Assembly: GCA_025800285.1 (NCBI GenBank)
Contig: JAOXRX010000059.1
Span: 19,368 to 83,367 of the forward strand
Length of the DNA: 64,000 bases
Direction of reading: 5' to 3'
From: Alphaproteobacteria bacterium
GTDB taxonomy: Bacteria > Pseudomonadota > Alphaproteobacteria > JAOXRX01
In this document: piece by piece, positions 17,014-26,028 of the stretch
Numbering within the stretch: the first letter of the stretch is position 1
Layout of the letters: each line of letters opens with the position of its first letter
Translations under genes and position numbers: made by a program
Notes under the pieces: generated by a model
What the model was told of the DNA's origin: nothing
Seen by the model: only the letters and a program-made list of their open reading frames with translations
Databases searched by the model: none

Positions 17014-19332
17014 TTAGAATTCTCGGGCGATTTCTTTAACTTCAAACCCTTCTATAACATCTCCAACTTTAATATCTTCATATCTTTCAAATGCCATACC
17101 ACATTCCATACCTGCTTTAACCTCTTTAACTTCATCTTTAAATCTTTTAAGAGTTTTAAGCATACCTTCATGGATAACAACATCATCTCTAAGAAGTCTA
17201 ACTTTAGCACCTTTAATAATTTTACCTTCTGTAACCATACAACCAGCAATTTTACCAGATCCTGTAATATTAAACACTTCTCCGATTTTTGCATATCCAA
17301 TAAAGTCTTCTTGTATAGTTGGAGCAAGCATACCAGTTAATAATGCTTTTGCATCATCAATAATGTTATATATAACTGAATAGTATCTTATATCAACATT
17401 ATCTCTTTTTGCTTGTTCTCTAGCAGGAGTGTTTGCTCTAACATTAAAACCAACGATTAAAGCATTTGATGCTCTTGCAAGAGTTACATCAGATTCGTTA
17501 ATAGCACCAACACCTGATAATAAAACTTTAACTCTAACTTCTTCATTATCTTCTGTCATTTTTCTTAAATAAGCTGCAATAGCTTCAACAGACCCATGAA
17601 CATCAGCCTTAATAATAACAGGAAGCTCTTTAATGTTTTCATCTTGTTTAAATTTCGCAAATAAATCTGATGATGATTTAGATACAACATTTAATGATTC
17701 TTTATATTTTCTTGTTCTATATTCTGAGATTTCTCTAGCTTTTGCTTCAGATCCAACTACAACAAAATCATCACCAGCACAAGGCATACCATTTAGACCA
17801 AGAACCTCAACTGGTTGAGATGGCCCTGCTGTTGTAATCTTTTCATTTCTATCATTAACTAAAGCTCTTACTTTACCCCATTCTCTACCAGCGATAAATA
17901 CATCACCAATATTTAGAGTTCCGTTTTGCACAAGAACTGTAGCGACTTGACCTCTACCTTTATCAATTCTTGTTTCAATTATAGAGCCTAGAGCTTTTCT
18001 ATCAGCATTTGCTTTTAACTCTAGCATTTCTGTTTGAAGCATTATAGCCTCTTCAAGTTTATCCATACCCAAACCAGTCATAGCAGATACTTCTACAACC
18101 ATAGTATCACCTTTAAAGTCTTCAACTATAACTTCATGTTGTAATAGATCTTGTTTAACCTTTTGAGGATTTGCCTCTGGTAAGTCCATTTTATTAATTG
18201 CAACAATCATTGGCACTTCAGCAGCTTTAGCATGAGCGATAGCTTCTTTAGTTTGAGGCATAATACCATCATTTGCAGCAACAACTAGAATAACTATATC
18301 TGTTACATTAGCCCCTCTAGCTCTCATTTCAGAGAATGTTTCATGACCTGGAGTATCAATAAAAGTGATTTTAGATCCACTTGCAGTATTAACCTGATAA
18401 GCACCAATATGCTGAGTAATACCACCTGATTCTTTTGTAACAACATCTGTTTTTCTAATAGCATCTAGTAAAGATGTTTTACCATGATCAACATGTCCCA
18501 TAACAGTAACAACTGGGCATCTTTCTTTTAAATATTCGACTTTATCTTCTTCACCTCTTATACCTTCTTCAACATCAGCCTCTGAAACTCTTATACATTT
18601 ATGTCCCATTTCTCCGATTAGAAGTTCTGCTGTATCTGCATCTAAAGCTTGGTTGATTGTAGCCATAACACCTAGCGACATTAATTTTTTAATTACATCA
18701 CCAGATTTTTCTGCCATTCTATTAGCCAAATCACCAACAGTGATTGTTTCAGGAAGAGTAACTTCTCTAATAACCTTCTCTTTAGGCTTTAAATTTTCTT
18801 GCTGTTGTCTTCTGTATTTCTCTTGAGCTCTTCTAACAGATGCAAGAGAACGACGATGTCCTCCTTGGAAACCATCATCTCCTAAGCTTGATGCCTTAGA
18901 TACTGTTAGCTTACCTCTTCTTCTCTCGTTTAAAGAGCGATGATTATTATTTTTATTATCATCTTTTTTAGCATATGTTTTTGTTGATGAAGCAGGTTTA
19001 TCATTTTTAAAGCTCTTTGCAACCTCAGTTTTTTTAGGAGCTGGCTTTTTACGAGTCTCTTGTTTCACAACAGGTTTTTTCTCTTCTTTTTTAGAAATAA
19101 CTGGTGTAAAAGCTTGCCTTTGAACAGAAGTCTTTTTTGTTTCATTCTCACGAGCTTTTTTAAGAATTTCAGCTCTTGCTGAAACAGCAGAGTTTTTGTT
19201 AACCTCAGAGGATCTATCAGAAGACGGCTTAGCATGATGATGTCTTCTTTTTCTTTTTACAACAGTTTGAGCTCCTGTTCTGTTTGTACTTGAGGATGTT
19301 TTTATACTTAATGTTTTTCTGCCTTCTGTCAT
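17014..19332 (-). CDS. infB: Translation initiation factor IF-2
   Basis: IF-2 is the GTPase that brings fMet-tRNA to the 30S subunit and promotes 50S joining. The 772-residue protein has a charged, low-complexity N-terminal extension (about 1-165), an IF2_N segment ([15 protein letters not shown]), the G domain with G1 [10 protein letters not shown]3 DTPGHETF and G4 NKMD, then domains II, III and C-terminal IV. In many bacteria it lies in the rimP-nusA-infB operon; here it stands alone, about 32 kb from nusA. Confidence 0.97.
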   Translation of the reverse strand: MTEGRKTLSIKTSSSTNRTGAQTVVKRKRRHHHAKPSSDRSSEVNKNSAVSARAEILKKARENETKKTSVQRQAFTPVISKKEEKKPVVKQETRKKPAPKKTEVAKSFKNDKPASSTKTYAKKDDNKNNNHRSLNERRRGKLTVSKASSLGDDGFQGGHRRSLASVRRAQEKYRRQQQENLKPKEKVIREVTLPETITVGDLANRMAEKSGDVIKKLMSLGVMATINQALDADTAELLIGEMGHKCIRVSEADVEEGIRGEEDKVEYLKERCPVVTVMGHVDHGKTSLLDAIRKTDVVTKESGGITQHIGAYQVNTASGSKITFIDTPGHETFSEMRARGANVTDIVILVVAANDGIMPQTKEAIAHAKAAEVPMIVAINKMDLPEANPQKVKQDLLQHEVIVEDFKGDTMVVEVSAMTGLGMDKLEEAIMLQTEMLELKANADRKALGSIIETRIDKGRGQVATVLVQNGTLNIGDVFIAGREWGKVRALVNDRNEKITTAGPSQPVEVLGLNGMPCAGDDFVVVGSEAKAREISEYRTRKYKESLNVVSKSSSDLFAKFKQDENIKELPVIIKADVHGSVEAIAAYLRKMTEDNEEVRVKVLLSGVGAINESDVTLARASNALIVGFNVRANTPAREQAKRDNVDIRYYSVIYNIIDDAKALLTGMLAPTIQEDFIGYAKIGEVFNITGSGKIAGCMVTEGKIIKGAKVRLLRDDVVIHEGMLKTLKRFKDEVKEVKAGMECGMAFERYEDIKVGDVIEGFEVKEIAREF

Positions 19333-19409
19333 TTTAACCTTCTTCTTTTATTTAATGCATCAATTTTTTCAATACTATAAAATATTTTACTCAAAAACAC
19401 AAGGATTTT

Positions 19410-20150
19410 TTACTTTTCAGGCAACATTCCCAATATAAAACTTGATAATCTAATAGGTAAAAATTCTAAAAATCTTACAACCCAGTAAATCCTCAATGGA
19501 AATTTGATTAAAGTTTGATTTTTTTCCAGTTTTTTAATTATAAGTTTAGCTGCCATATCTGTCTCCATAATCAACGGCATTTTGAAATTATTTTTATCTG
19601 TAAGAGCTGACTTAATCCACCCTGGGCAAACGATATTAACTTTTATACCATACTTACTTAAATCTAAATGTAAAGATTCTCCTAAAACTCTTATACAAGC
19701 TTTACTTGCACAATATGCAGAAGCACCTCCCAACCCCTTAAAAGAAGCCATTGAACTAATCAAAACTATTTGACCTCTTTTTTGTTTTTTCATAATTTTT
19801 ATAGCTGGGTATATAGTATTTATAACCCCCCATATATTAGTATCTAAAACCTGACGAGACTTTTCTTCACTCGCATCATTGGTTGCCAAAGTCCCTGTTG
19901 ATATACCAGCATTTGCTATCACAATATCTAACTCTCCAATATTCTCTATCATATCAGACATCCCTTGTTTATCACAAACATTTGATATAAATGTCTTAGC
20001 AGAAGATCCCGCCTCTTCAACCTTTTTAGCAACTTTATCTAATCTATCCAAGTTTCTTCCTGTTAGAAAAAGCTCATTATTTCCTTTTGCATATTCTAAA
20101 GCTAAGTGCTCCCCAATTCCAGAGCTTGCTCCTGTTATTAATATTTTCAT
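19410..20150 (-). CDS. Short-chain dehydrogenase/reductase
   Basis: This 246-residue Rossmann-fold enzyme has the NAD(P)-binding TGASSGIG at residues 7-14, NAG in VIANAGIS, the catalytic Ser in VLISSMAS and YxxxK in YCASK. The C-terminus (LRIYWVVRFLEFLPIRLSS) is hydrophobic and may sit at the membrane. The substrate cannot be predicted. The ATG at 20150 is preferred over a TTG six bases upstream because an AGAGG site fits it better. Confidence 0.85.
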   Translation of the reverse strand: MKILITGASSGIGEHLALEYAKGNNELFLTGRNLDRLDKVAKKVEEAGSSAKTFISNVCDKQGMSDMIENIGELDIVIANAGISTGTLATNDASEEKSRQVLDTNIWGVINTIYPAIKIMKKQKRGQIVLISSMASFKGLGGASAYCASKACIRVLGESLHLDLSKYGIKVNIVCPGWIKSALTDKNNFKMPLIMETDMAAKLIIKKLEKNQTLIKFPLRIYWVVRFLEFLPIRLSSFILGMLPEK

Positions 20151-20313
20151 TTCCAAAACCTCTTTTAAATTTAATTATTATATAATATATATTATGTTTG
20201 TAAAAAATGTAACCATTTATTTGAAATATGGACATTTTTTTTAAAAAAAAATCAAAATTAACCTTTTGTAAACTTTTTTACCTTAAAAAACAATATGTTA
20301 ACAATTGTAAGTA

Positions 20314-20372
20314 AACCCTAGGTTGTAAAACAACCTTATTTTAACTCCTTAGGGTTGTATTTTATTTTTTTT
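20314..20372 (+). promoter_or_regulatory. Nested hairpin with T-tract in the leader of the Fur-family gene
   Basis: An outer stem (AACCCTA 20314-20320 with TAGGGTT 20350-20356) encloses an inner hairpin (GGTTGT with ACAACC, 20321-20335) and is followed by GTATTTTATTTTTTTT. This looks like an intrinsic terminator, yet no plus-strand gene precedes it, so it may be an attenuator or the end of a small RNA. Apart from it the 20157-20443 gap holds only AT-rich promoter-like sequence. Confidence 0.5.
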
Positions 20373-20443
20373 AGGTTTAGTATTTGTTTGTCGGGGAGAG
20401 AAATATTTGCTGGCCTAAGAAGCAATGGGAGGTTTTTTAGAAT

Positions 20444-20875
20444 ATGCTAAAAGGAAGAAAGTATGAAGCAGCTTGTGATTTTCTAAGAGAGAATCAACTT
20501 CGTTTTTCAAGACAAAGAATGGTTGTCATTGATGAATTGTTTTTTAATAAAAAAGGTAAAAAGCATTTTAAAATAAATGAATTATTGAAATTAATTGAAG
20601 AAAATCACAAAAGTGTCAACATGTCTAACACATCTTTAACAAAGATTTTAAAAGGGCTTTGTAGAGAGGGTCATTTAAGAGAAGTCTATGTTAACAAGCC
20701 GTATTATGATGTAAACACAAGTGTCCATATGCACATGTATGACAAAGAAAATGATAAACTTATCGATATAGAATCTCACGATTATATACAATATATAAAT
20801 GAGAATATTAAGTTACCATCTAACTACAAGATGGAAGATATAAATTGTATTTTTTCTGTTAAAAAGAAATCATAG
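20444..20875 (+). CDS. Fur-family regulator, Irr-like
   Basis: The 143-residue protein has a Fur-type winged helix (ENQLRFSRQRMVVIDELFF; SNTSLTKILKGLCREGHL) and a dimerisation half with KPYYDVNTSVHMHMYDKENDKLIDIE. The NTS-plus-His pattern is closest to Irr, the haem-responsive alphaproteobacterial regulator, but the usual His triplet reads HMHM (residues 95-98). No CxxC structural zinc motif is present. It probably regulates iron or haem genes, but the altered metal/haem site makes its signal uncertain. AGGAAG-type sequence near the start is inside the coding region; the ribosome binding site is GGGAGG, 13 bases before the ATG. Confidence 0.7.
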   Translation: MLKGRKYEAACDFLRENQLRFSRQRMVVIDELFFNKKGKKHFKINELLKLIEENHKSVNMSNTSLTKILKGLCREGHLREVYVNKPYYDVNTSVHMHMYDKENDKLIDIESHDYIQYINENIKLPSNYKMEDINCIFSVKKKS

Positions 20876-20876
20876 C

Positions 20877-21917
20877 TTAAAAAATAGAATTAAACATATA
20901 AAGTAAAATTTTATTTCTATCTAAGTTAGATTTTTCTGCAGCAGATATAAGCTCTTCTACCTTCGCCTTTTTGCTTATTAAAGAGTTTACCGTTAAATTA
21001 GCCAGCAACTCTTTCTCAATTCCAAAAACATTATCCATATCTTGTTGTTTTGCTAAAGATATAATCTTTTTATTTAAAAAACCTTTAAGCATATTAACCA
21101 TTAAGTTATAATCATCGTCATTTTTAGACATTCCATAATAATCACATATTGTATGCACTTCTTTTGAGTTCATATTCTTTGACAAAAGACACATTAAGTC
21201 TTCATAAACTTTTAAACCGTTTTGATTGTATATTTTAATAGCTTTACCTATTGATCCCTCAGATAGTAAAGCGACCTTTTCGACATCTTCAGAGCTTAAA
21301 GATGAACAATATTTATATATTAATTGTTTCAAATCATCGTTATTTAAAGAATTAAGTTTTAGAGTTCTACACCTAGATTTAATTGTAGGTAAAAATACCC
21401 CTATGTTATTTGCTACCAATATAATAACTGTTTTCGCAGGAGGCTCTTCAAGAATTTTAAGAATTGCATTTTGTGCATTCCTATTCATTTTATCAGCCTC
21501 ATCAACTATAACAACTCTGTAATTACCATTTGAAGATGTTTTATGCATAAACTCATTTATTTTTCTTACATCACTTACAACGATTTCTTTCTTAAACTTT
21601 TTGCTCTTTTGATCAAACTCTCTTGATACTAAAAGAAGATTAGGACAAGAGCTCGAAGCAACTAACTTAAAAACAGAACTGTTTTCTGGAATAGCTAAAG
21701 TTTTTTTATCTTCTAAAAAACCTAATCCATCAACTTCTGCATTAGAAATTAAAAATTTAGCTATTCTATATGCAAATGTAGCCTTACCTATACCCTCAAC
21801 ACCATGAATAATCCAAGATGAGTGCATCTTATTAGAATAATATGCATTCAAGAACTCTTGTTCCTGTTCTTGATGACCTAATATATCTGGATTATTATAT
21901 GGAAAAAATTCTTGCAT
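20877..21917 (-). CDS. holB: DNA polymerase III subunit delta'
   Basis: Delta' is part of the clamp loader that opens and places the beta clamp. The 346-residue protein shows a Walker A-like GVEGIGKAT, VVIVDEADKMNRNAQNAILKILEEPP and the SRC motif in IKSRCRTLKL. The cysteines of the Gram-negative zinc finger are missing. It overlaps the end of tmk by 23 bases, the order usual in alphaproteobacteria (dacA-tmk-holB). Confidence 0.9.
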   Translation of the reverse strand: MQEFFPYNNPDILGHQEQEQEFLNAYYSNKMHSSWIIHGVEGIGKATFAYRIAKFLISNAEVDGLGFLEDKKTLAIPENSSVFKLVASSSCPNLLLVSREFDQKSKKFKKEIVVSDVRKINEFMHKTSSNGNYRVVIVDEADKMNRNAQNAILKILEEPPAKTVIILVANNIGVFLPTIKSRCRTLKLNSLNNDDLKQLIYKYCSSLSSEDVEKVALLSEGSIGKAIKIYNQNGLKVYEDLMCLLSKNMNSKEVHTICDYYGMSKNDDDYNLMVNMLKGFLNKKIISLAKQQDMDNVFGIEKELLANLTVNSLISKKAKVEELISAAEKSNLDRNKILLYMFNSIF

Positions 21918-22521
21918 TATCTTCTACAACTTTTATTATTTTTTTATTAACATCTTCAATACTACCACTAGCATCTACTACAAAACACCTATCGGGATTT
22001 TCTTCTGCTATTCTCAAGAAAGCTTTTCTATTATCTTCATGCCAAGCGATACCTTTTTCTTCCATTCTTGTTTCAATGTTACCATCTCTTGAAAAAGATC
22101 TCTTTAATCCCTCTCTCACATCTATATCTAATATAATTGTTAAATCAGGAATAAACTCTCCAACAAAAATATCATGCATTGCTGGAAGAATCCCTGTTTT
22201 ATCTTGCCTGCCTTGATAAGCAACTGTAGAATCATAAAATCTATCAGAAATAACAATATTGCCCTTTTCTATTTCTGGCTTTATAAGATTTCTTATATGA
22301 TGACTTCTAGCTACATAAAACAAAGCCATCTCTTCTTGAAAACTCCATTTGTCTATTTCTCCTTGAAGCAGTATTTTACGAATCTCAAGAGCAGCATCCG
22401 TTCCTCCTGGCTCTTTAGTTAAAACAACTTTTTTATCAAATTTATCTTCTAAATATTTTTTAAGAAGTTTAATTTGAGTTGTCTTACCTGTTCCATCTCC
22501 TCCTTCTAGAGTTATAAACAT
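21895..22521 (-). CDS. tmk: Thymidylate kinase
   Basis: The enzyme phosphorylates dTMP to dTDP. The 208-residue protein has the P-loop LEGGDGTGKTTQ (residues 5-16), the DRF motif in VISDRFYDSTVAYQG and a LID region with an arginine-rich stretch near residue 140. It works downstream of ThyX, encoded three kilobases away. It starts 14 bases after the dacA stop. Confidence 0.96.
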   Translation of the reverse strand: MFITLEGGDGTGKTTQIKLLKKYLEDKFDKKVVLTKEPGGTDAALEIRKILLQGEIDKWSFQEEMALFYVARSHHIRNLIKPEIEKGNIVISDRFYDSTVAYQGRQDKTGILPAMHDIFVGEFIPDLTIILDIDVREGLKRSFSRDGNIETRMEEKGIAWHEDNRKAFLRIAEENPDRCFVVDASGSIEDVNKKIIKVVEDNARIFSI

Positions 22522-22535
22522 AAGATTCTCCTATA

Positions 22536-23651
22536 TTACTTAAATATATTAATTAAAGACATTTTAAATCTTTTAAAGAAGCCAGCTTCTTCAACATCTC
22601 TAGTTGCAAATAGAGGGAATGACATTTTTTCTTGATTATCTATCTCTATTTTCAAATCAGCAACCTTCTGCCCCTTAAATATTGGAGCTTTAATTTCACT
22701 ATCCATTTCTACGAAAGCTTTTAATTTTTTATGCTCTAATCTACTTAAGCTCATTTTTATATTTTTTTCTGGAGCAAAATTCACTTCATCTTCTTTTCCT
22801 AAGAAAACTTTTGCTTTTCCTAAAGCTTCTCCCTCTTTAGCTAAATCATAAACTTTAAAGAAATTGAATCCCCACTCTATTAGCTTTGCAGATTCATCAG
22901 CTCTAGCTTGTTTTGAAACCATGCCGTTCAATACAGCAACCAGTCTTCTATCATTTCTTTTTGCAGAAGCTATTAAACCATAGCCCCCTTCTTCTGTATG
23001 ACCAGTTTTTATACCATCAGCTCCCATATTTCTATACAACAGAGGATTTCTATTCCCTTGCTTAATACCACTATATTTAAAATTCTTTTGACTAAACAAG
23101 TAATAATATTGAGGGTATTCTGTTATAACATGTTTTGCTAAAATAGACAAATCTCTTGCTGTAGAATAATGATCTGGATTTGGCCAACCACTTGCATTAA
23201 CAAAGTTAGTGTTATTCATACCCATTTCATGAGCTCTTTGAGTCATATAATCCGCAAATGCTTTTTCTGATCCATATAAACCTTCTGAAAGACAAATTGT
23301 TGCATCATTACCTGACTGAACAATAACACCTTTTAATAAATCAAGAACAGGTACTCTGTCATTATGTCTTAAGAACATTTTTGAGCCACCTTTTTCATAT
23401 GCTTTTTGAGAAACTCTAAATTTATCTGTAAGAGATATTCTTTTTTCCGCTAAAGCTTCAAACACCATGTAAACAGTCATAACTTTACTCATAGATGATG
23501 TAGGCATTTTTTCATCAGCATTTTTCTCGAATAAAATTTGATCTGTTTCTAAATCTATAAGTATAGCTTGTTTTGCATTAACATCAAAAGCTCTAGCCTG
23601 TACAGAAACAGTCATTAGACACATTAATATAAGTGTAAATATTCTCTTCAT
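22536..23651 (-). CDS. dacA: D-alanyl-D-alanine carboxypeptidase (PBP5/6 type)
   Basis: The enzyme trims the terminal D-Ala of peptidoglycan stem peptides in the periplasm. The 371-residue protein has a signal peptide ending near VQARA, the serine motif SMSK (in PTSSMSKVMT), SGN (VQSGNDATICLSE) and KTG (GIKTGHTEEGGYG), and a C-terminal PBP5 domain that ends in an amphipathic helix FKRFKMSLINIFK for membrane binding. Confidence 0.95.
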   Translation of the reverse strand: MKRIFTLILMCLMTVSVQARAFDVNAKQAILIDLETDQILFEKNADEKMPTSSMSKVMTVYMVFEALAEKRISLTDKFRVSQKAYEKGGSKMFLRHNDRVPVLDLLKGVIVQSGNDATICLSEGLYGSEKAFADYMTQRAHEMGMNNTNFVNASGWPNPDHYSTARDLSILAKHVITEYPQYYYLFSQKNFKYSGIKQGNRNPLLYRNMGADGIKTGHTEEGGYGLIASAKRNDRRLVAVLNGMVSKQARADESAKLIEWGFNFFKVYDLAKEGEALGKAKVFLGKEDEVNFAPEKNIKMSLSRLEHKKLKAFVEMDSEIKAPIFKGQKVADLKIEIDNQEKMSFPLFATRDVEEAGFFKRFKMSLINIFK

Positions 23652-23798
23652 AATAAATCTTTCTCCTTAATAAATATCCTTTATTTCTTATAGCAAAATT
23701 AAATCAATAACACAAGACTTAAAAAAATAAAATCTTTGCTTTTTGCTAAATACTATGTTACAAAAAATATACACTAAAAATAAAAAAAGGTTAAAAAC

Positions 23799-24383
23799 AT
23801 GAATAATAATATAAAAAAAGTAGTTGTTTATTGTGGTTCTTCAAATAAAGTTAGCGATACATATAAAAACCAAGCAGAAGAGCTTGGTAAAACCTTAGCT
23901 AATTATGATATGGACTTAGTATTTGGTGGTGGTAACATAGGATTAATGGGAATCGTTTCAAAAACAATGAGGGAAGCGAATCGTGAAGTAATTGGAGTTA
24001 CAACTAAAAAGATACAAGCATCAGAAGTGTTAAACCCTCATGTAACAGAAAGCATCATTGTTAATACTCTTAGAGAAAGAAAAGCTAAGATGGATGAGTT
24101 GAGTGATGCTGTAATTGCTTTACCAGGTGGATTTGGAACAATTGACGAGGTCGATGAAATGATTGCTCTAAAACAACTAGGAGAACACAAAAAGCCTATA
24201 GTACTATTTAGTGTTGATGGGTTTTGGGATGACCTAGTAAAAATATATGAAGGAATTATTAAAGAAAAATTCGCAAAAAAGGATCACATAGATTTATTCA
24301 CAGTTGCTACTAATGTAGATGAAGTGATTGATGCGATTCACACTGAACAAAAAGACAACAGTAATGAAAACTGGAGAATGTAG
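23799..24383 (+). CDS. LOG-family protein (TIGR00730)
   Basis: The 194-residue protein has the Rossmann-like fold and LOG signature PGGFGTIDE (near 109), with VFGGGNIGLMG near 41. Family members release adenine-type bases from nucleoside monophosphates (cytokinin riboside 5'-monophosphate phosphoribohydrolase activity), often probably a general nucleotide clean-up role in bacteria. It precedes the thyX gene by 25 bases, so the two form a nucleotide-related pair. Confidence 0.88.
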   Translation: MNNNIKKVVVYCGSSNKVSDTYKNQAEELGKTLANYDMDLVFGGGNIGLMGIVSKTMREANREVIGVTTKKIQASEVLNPHVTESIIVNTLRERKAKMDELSDAVIALPGGFGTIDEVDEMIALKQLGEHKKPIVLFSVDGFWDDLVKIYEGIIKEKFAKKDHIDLFTVATNVDEVIDAIHTEQKDNSNENWRM

Positions 24384-24408
24384 AAAATAATACAAACAAG
24401 GATATATT

Positions 24409-25752
24409 ATGATAAATGTAGAATTAATAGCAGAAACAAATCAAGAAATTGAAGATTTAACATCACATGCAGCAAAAACATGTTACACATCTAAAGTCCC
24501 TAAAATGGGGCAAAAAATAGATGTTAAGAATGCATTATTCAACACGGGACATCACACAACTTTGCAACATAGCTATTTTACATTTTCAATAGAGGGGATT
24601 TCTGTATCAGCAGCTACATTTGGTTTACATCTAGCATCTCCTTTTTATAATACAGATCAAAGGTCTGGTAGATACTCAAAAATGTATAGCAATCCTGATT
24701 TAGAACAAATCAAAGCTTATATAAACCATTTTTATCCAAATCTAAACAAGCTAGACAAAGTCATGGACTTTATAAAACTAGGAACAGATATATACTCAGA
24801 TAATATTGATAAGTTAACACCTTTAGTAGCAGAGAAACTAAAAAAAGAGAGACCTTTCTCAAGAGACGATGCTATTGAAAGAACTGCTCCAAAAATAGCT
24901 CAAGAACAATTAAGAAATTTTATTTCTATAATTGCACCAACTGCTTTAGACTTTACTGTAAATATCTCTGCACTAACAGCATATTACAGATCGGCATGGA
25001 CTCCAGAGCTAAAAGAAATATTCGGGAAAATGAAAGATGCTGTAATTCAAAAGCATCCTGAGGTATCTTACATGTTTGATGAAAATAAAAATAGAGATAT
25101 TAATTGGCATCCAGAGTTTGAAAGAAATTATTCGAAAGTAAAAGACTTACCAGAATTAAAACTCTTAGAAGTTAATATAGATGAAAAAGCTTTAGACTTA
25201 GAAAAGTATAACAAAGATTCTGTTGATATAAATTACTTCACTCCAGAAAAAATGGAAAACAATGTACAAACAATAAAAACCGAAGTAAACTTTTCTGTAG
25301 CAACAATGGGACAAGACCAAAGACATAGAACTATAAAAAGAACCGCTCCATCTTTTACTGGCGATTTTTATCTTCCAAAACTGACCCAAGAAGTACCAGA
25401 ATTAAAAGAAAAAGCAGAAAAATATATGGATTTATGGTTAGAAATATCTAAATCAATACCTAAAACATTAGCGACTGCTATAGCACCTTACGGAGCGATG
25501 GTTAGATATAAGAAACTCTCTGATATAAATGCACTACAACACGAACAAGGAAAAAGAACTTGTTTCTGTGCTCAAGAAGAAATATATTGGGTTTCTGTTC
25601 TAACTAGAGAAGCTTTAAAAGAAAAAGGTTATAAAAAAGTTTGTGAGATTTTTGCTCCTGCTTGCTACAATGATAAATGTATCGAAGGCAAAAGATATTG
25701 TGGTAGAGATTTAAAAGATATAGAAAACTTCTTCCCTCACAGATTAGTTTAA
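24409..25752 (+). CDS. thyX: Flavin-dependent thymidylate synthase, long two-lobed form
   Basis: ThyX makes dTMP from dUMP with FAD and methylene-tetrahydrofolate. At 447 residues this is well above the usual 220-300. An N-terminal lobe has the ThyX pattern HTTLQHSYFTFSIEGIS followed by NTDQRSGRYSKMY, but the RHR expected just before it reads LHL. A second lobe contains QDQRHRTIKRTAPSF near residue 302, then INALQHEQGKRTCFCAQEEI, matching the LR.C.AQ.EI region, and a cysteine-rich end (CYNDKCIEGKRYCGR). The catalytic parts thus seem split between two homologous halves. No thyA is seen in the window. Confidence 0.85.
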   Translation: MINVELIAETNQEIEDLTSHAAKTCYTSKVPKMGQKIDVKNALFNTGHHTTLQHSYFTFSIEGISVSAATFGLHLASPFYNTDQRSGRYSKMYSNPDLEQIKAYINHFYPNLNKLDKVMDFIKLGTDIYSDNIDKLTPLVAEKLKKERPFSRDDAIERTAPKIAQEQLRNFISIIAPTALDFTVNISALTAYYRSAWTPELKEIFGKMKDAVIQKHPEVSYMFDENKNRDINWHPEFERNYSKVKDLPELKLLEVNIDEKALDLEKYNKDSVDINYFTPEKMENNVQTIKTEVNFSVATMGQDQRHRTIKRTAPSFTGDFYLPKLTQEVPELKEKAEKYMDLWLEISKSIPKTLATAIAPYGAMVRYKKLSDINALQHEQGKRTCFCAQEEIYWVSVLTREALKEKGYKKVCEIFAPACYNDKCIEGKRYCGRDLKDIENFFPHRLV

Positions 25753-25757
25753 TAAAA

Positions 25758-26027
25758 CTAACCGTAATCTTTCATAGAAACTTTATCTAAATCAGAAGAC
25801 TTAGGTCTATTATTTCCTATAAGAAATACTCTAAACACTCTTAATGCAGTTGTAAAGTTAAGACCTTTTCTCTCTAGCAACCAAAAACCTATCATAATTA
25901 AAATAGCCGTTATAAATGTCCAAAGTCTAGCATGAAATATAAACATAATAATCCCAAATGAAGCTTTCGCATCAAACATAAAGAATCTAGGTGTTCTTTG
26001 AGAATCTCTCCAATATAACTCTGGCAT
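25758..26027 (-). CDS. icmT: IcmT-like type IVB secretion protein
   Basis: The 89-residue protein starts MPELYWRDSQRTPRFFMFDA, has a hydrophobic pair of segments (about 24-50) and ends in a basic tail. Size, the YWRDS...PRFFxF start and the LLERKGLNFTTALRVFR segment match IcmT, a small inner-membrane component of the Dot/Icm system. It starts one base after the dotB stop, closing a dotD-dotC-dotB-icmT operon. Confidence 0.75.
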   Translation of the reverse strand: MPELYWRDSQRTPRFFMFDAKASFGIIMFIFHARLWTFITAILIMIGFWLLERKGLNFTTALRVFRVFLIGNNRPKSSDLDKVSMKDYG

Positions 26028-26028
26028 A

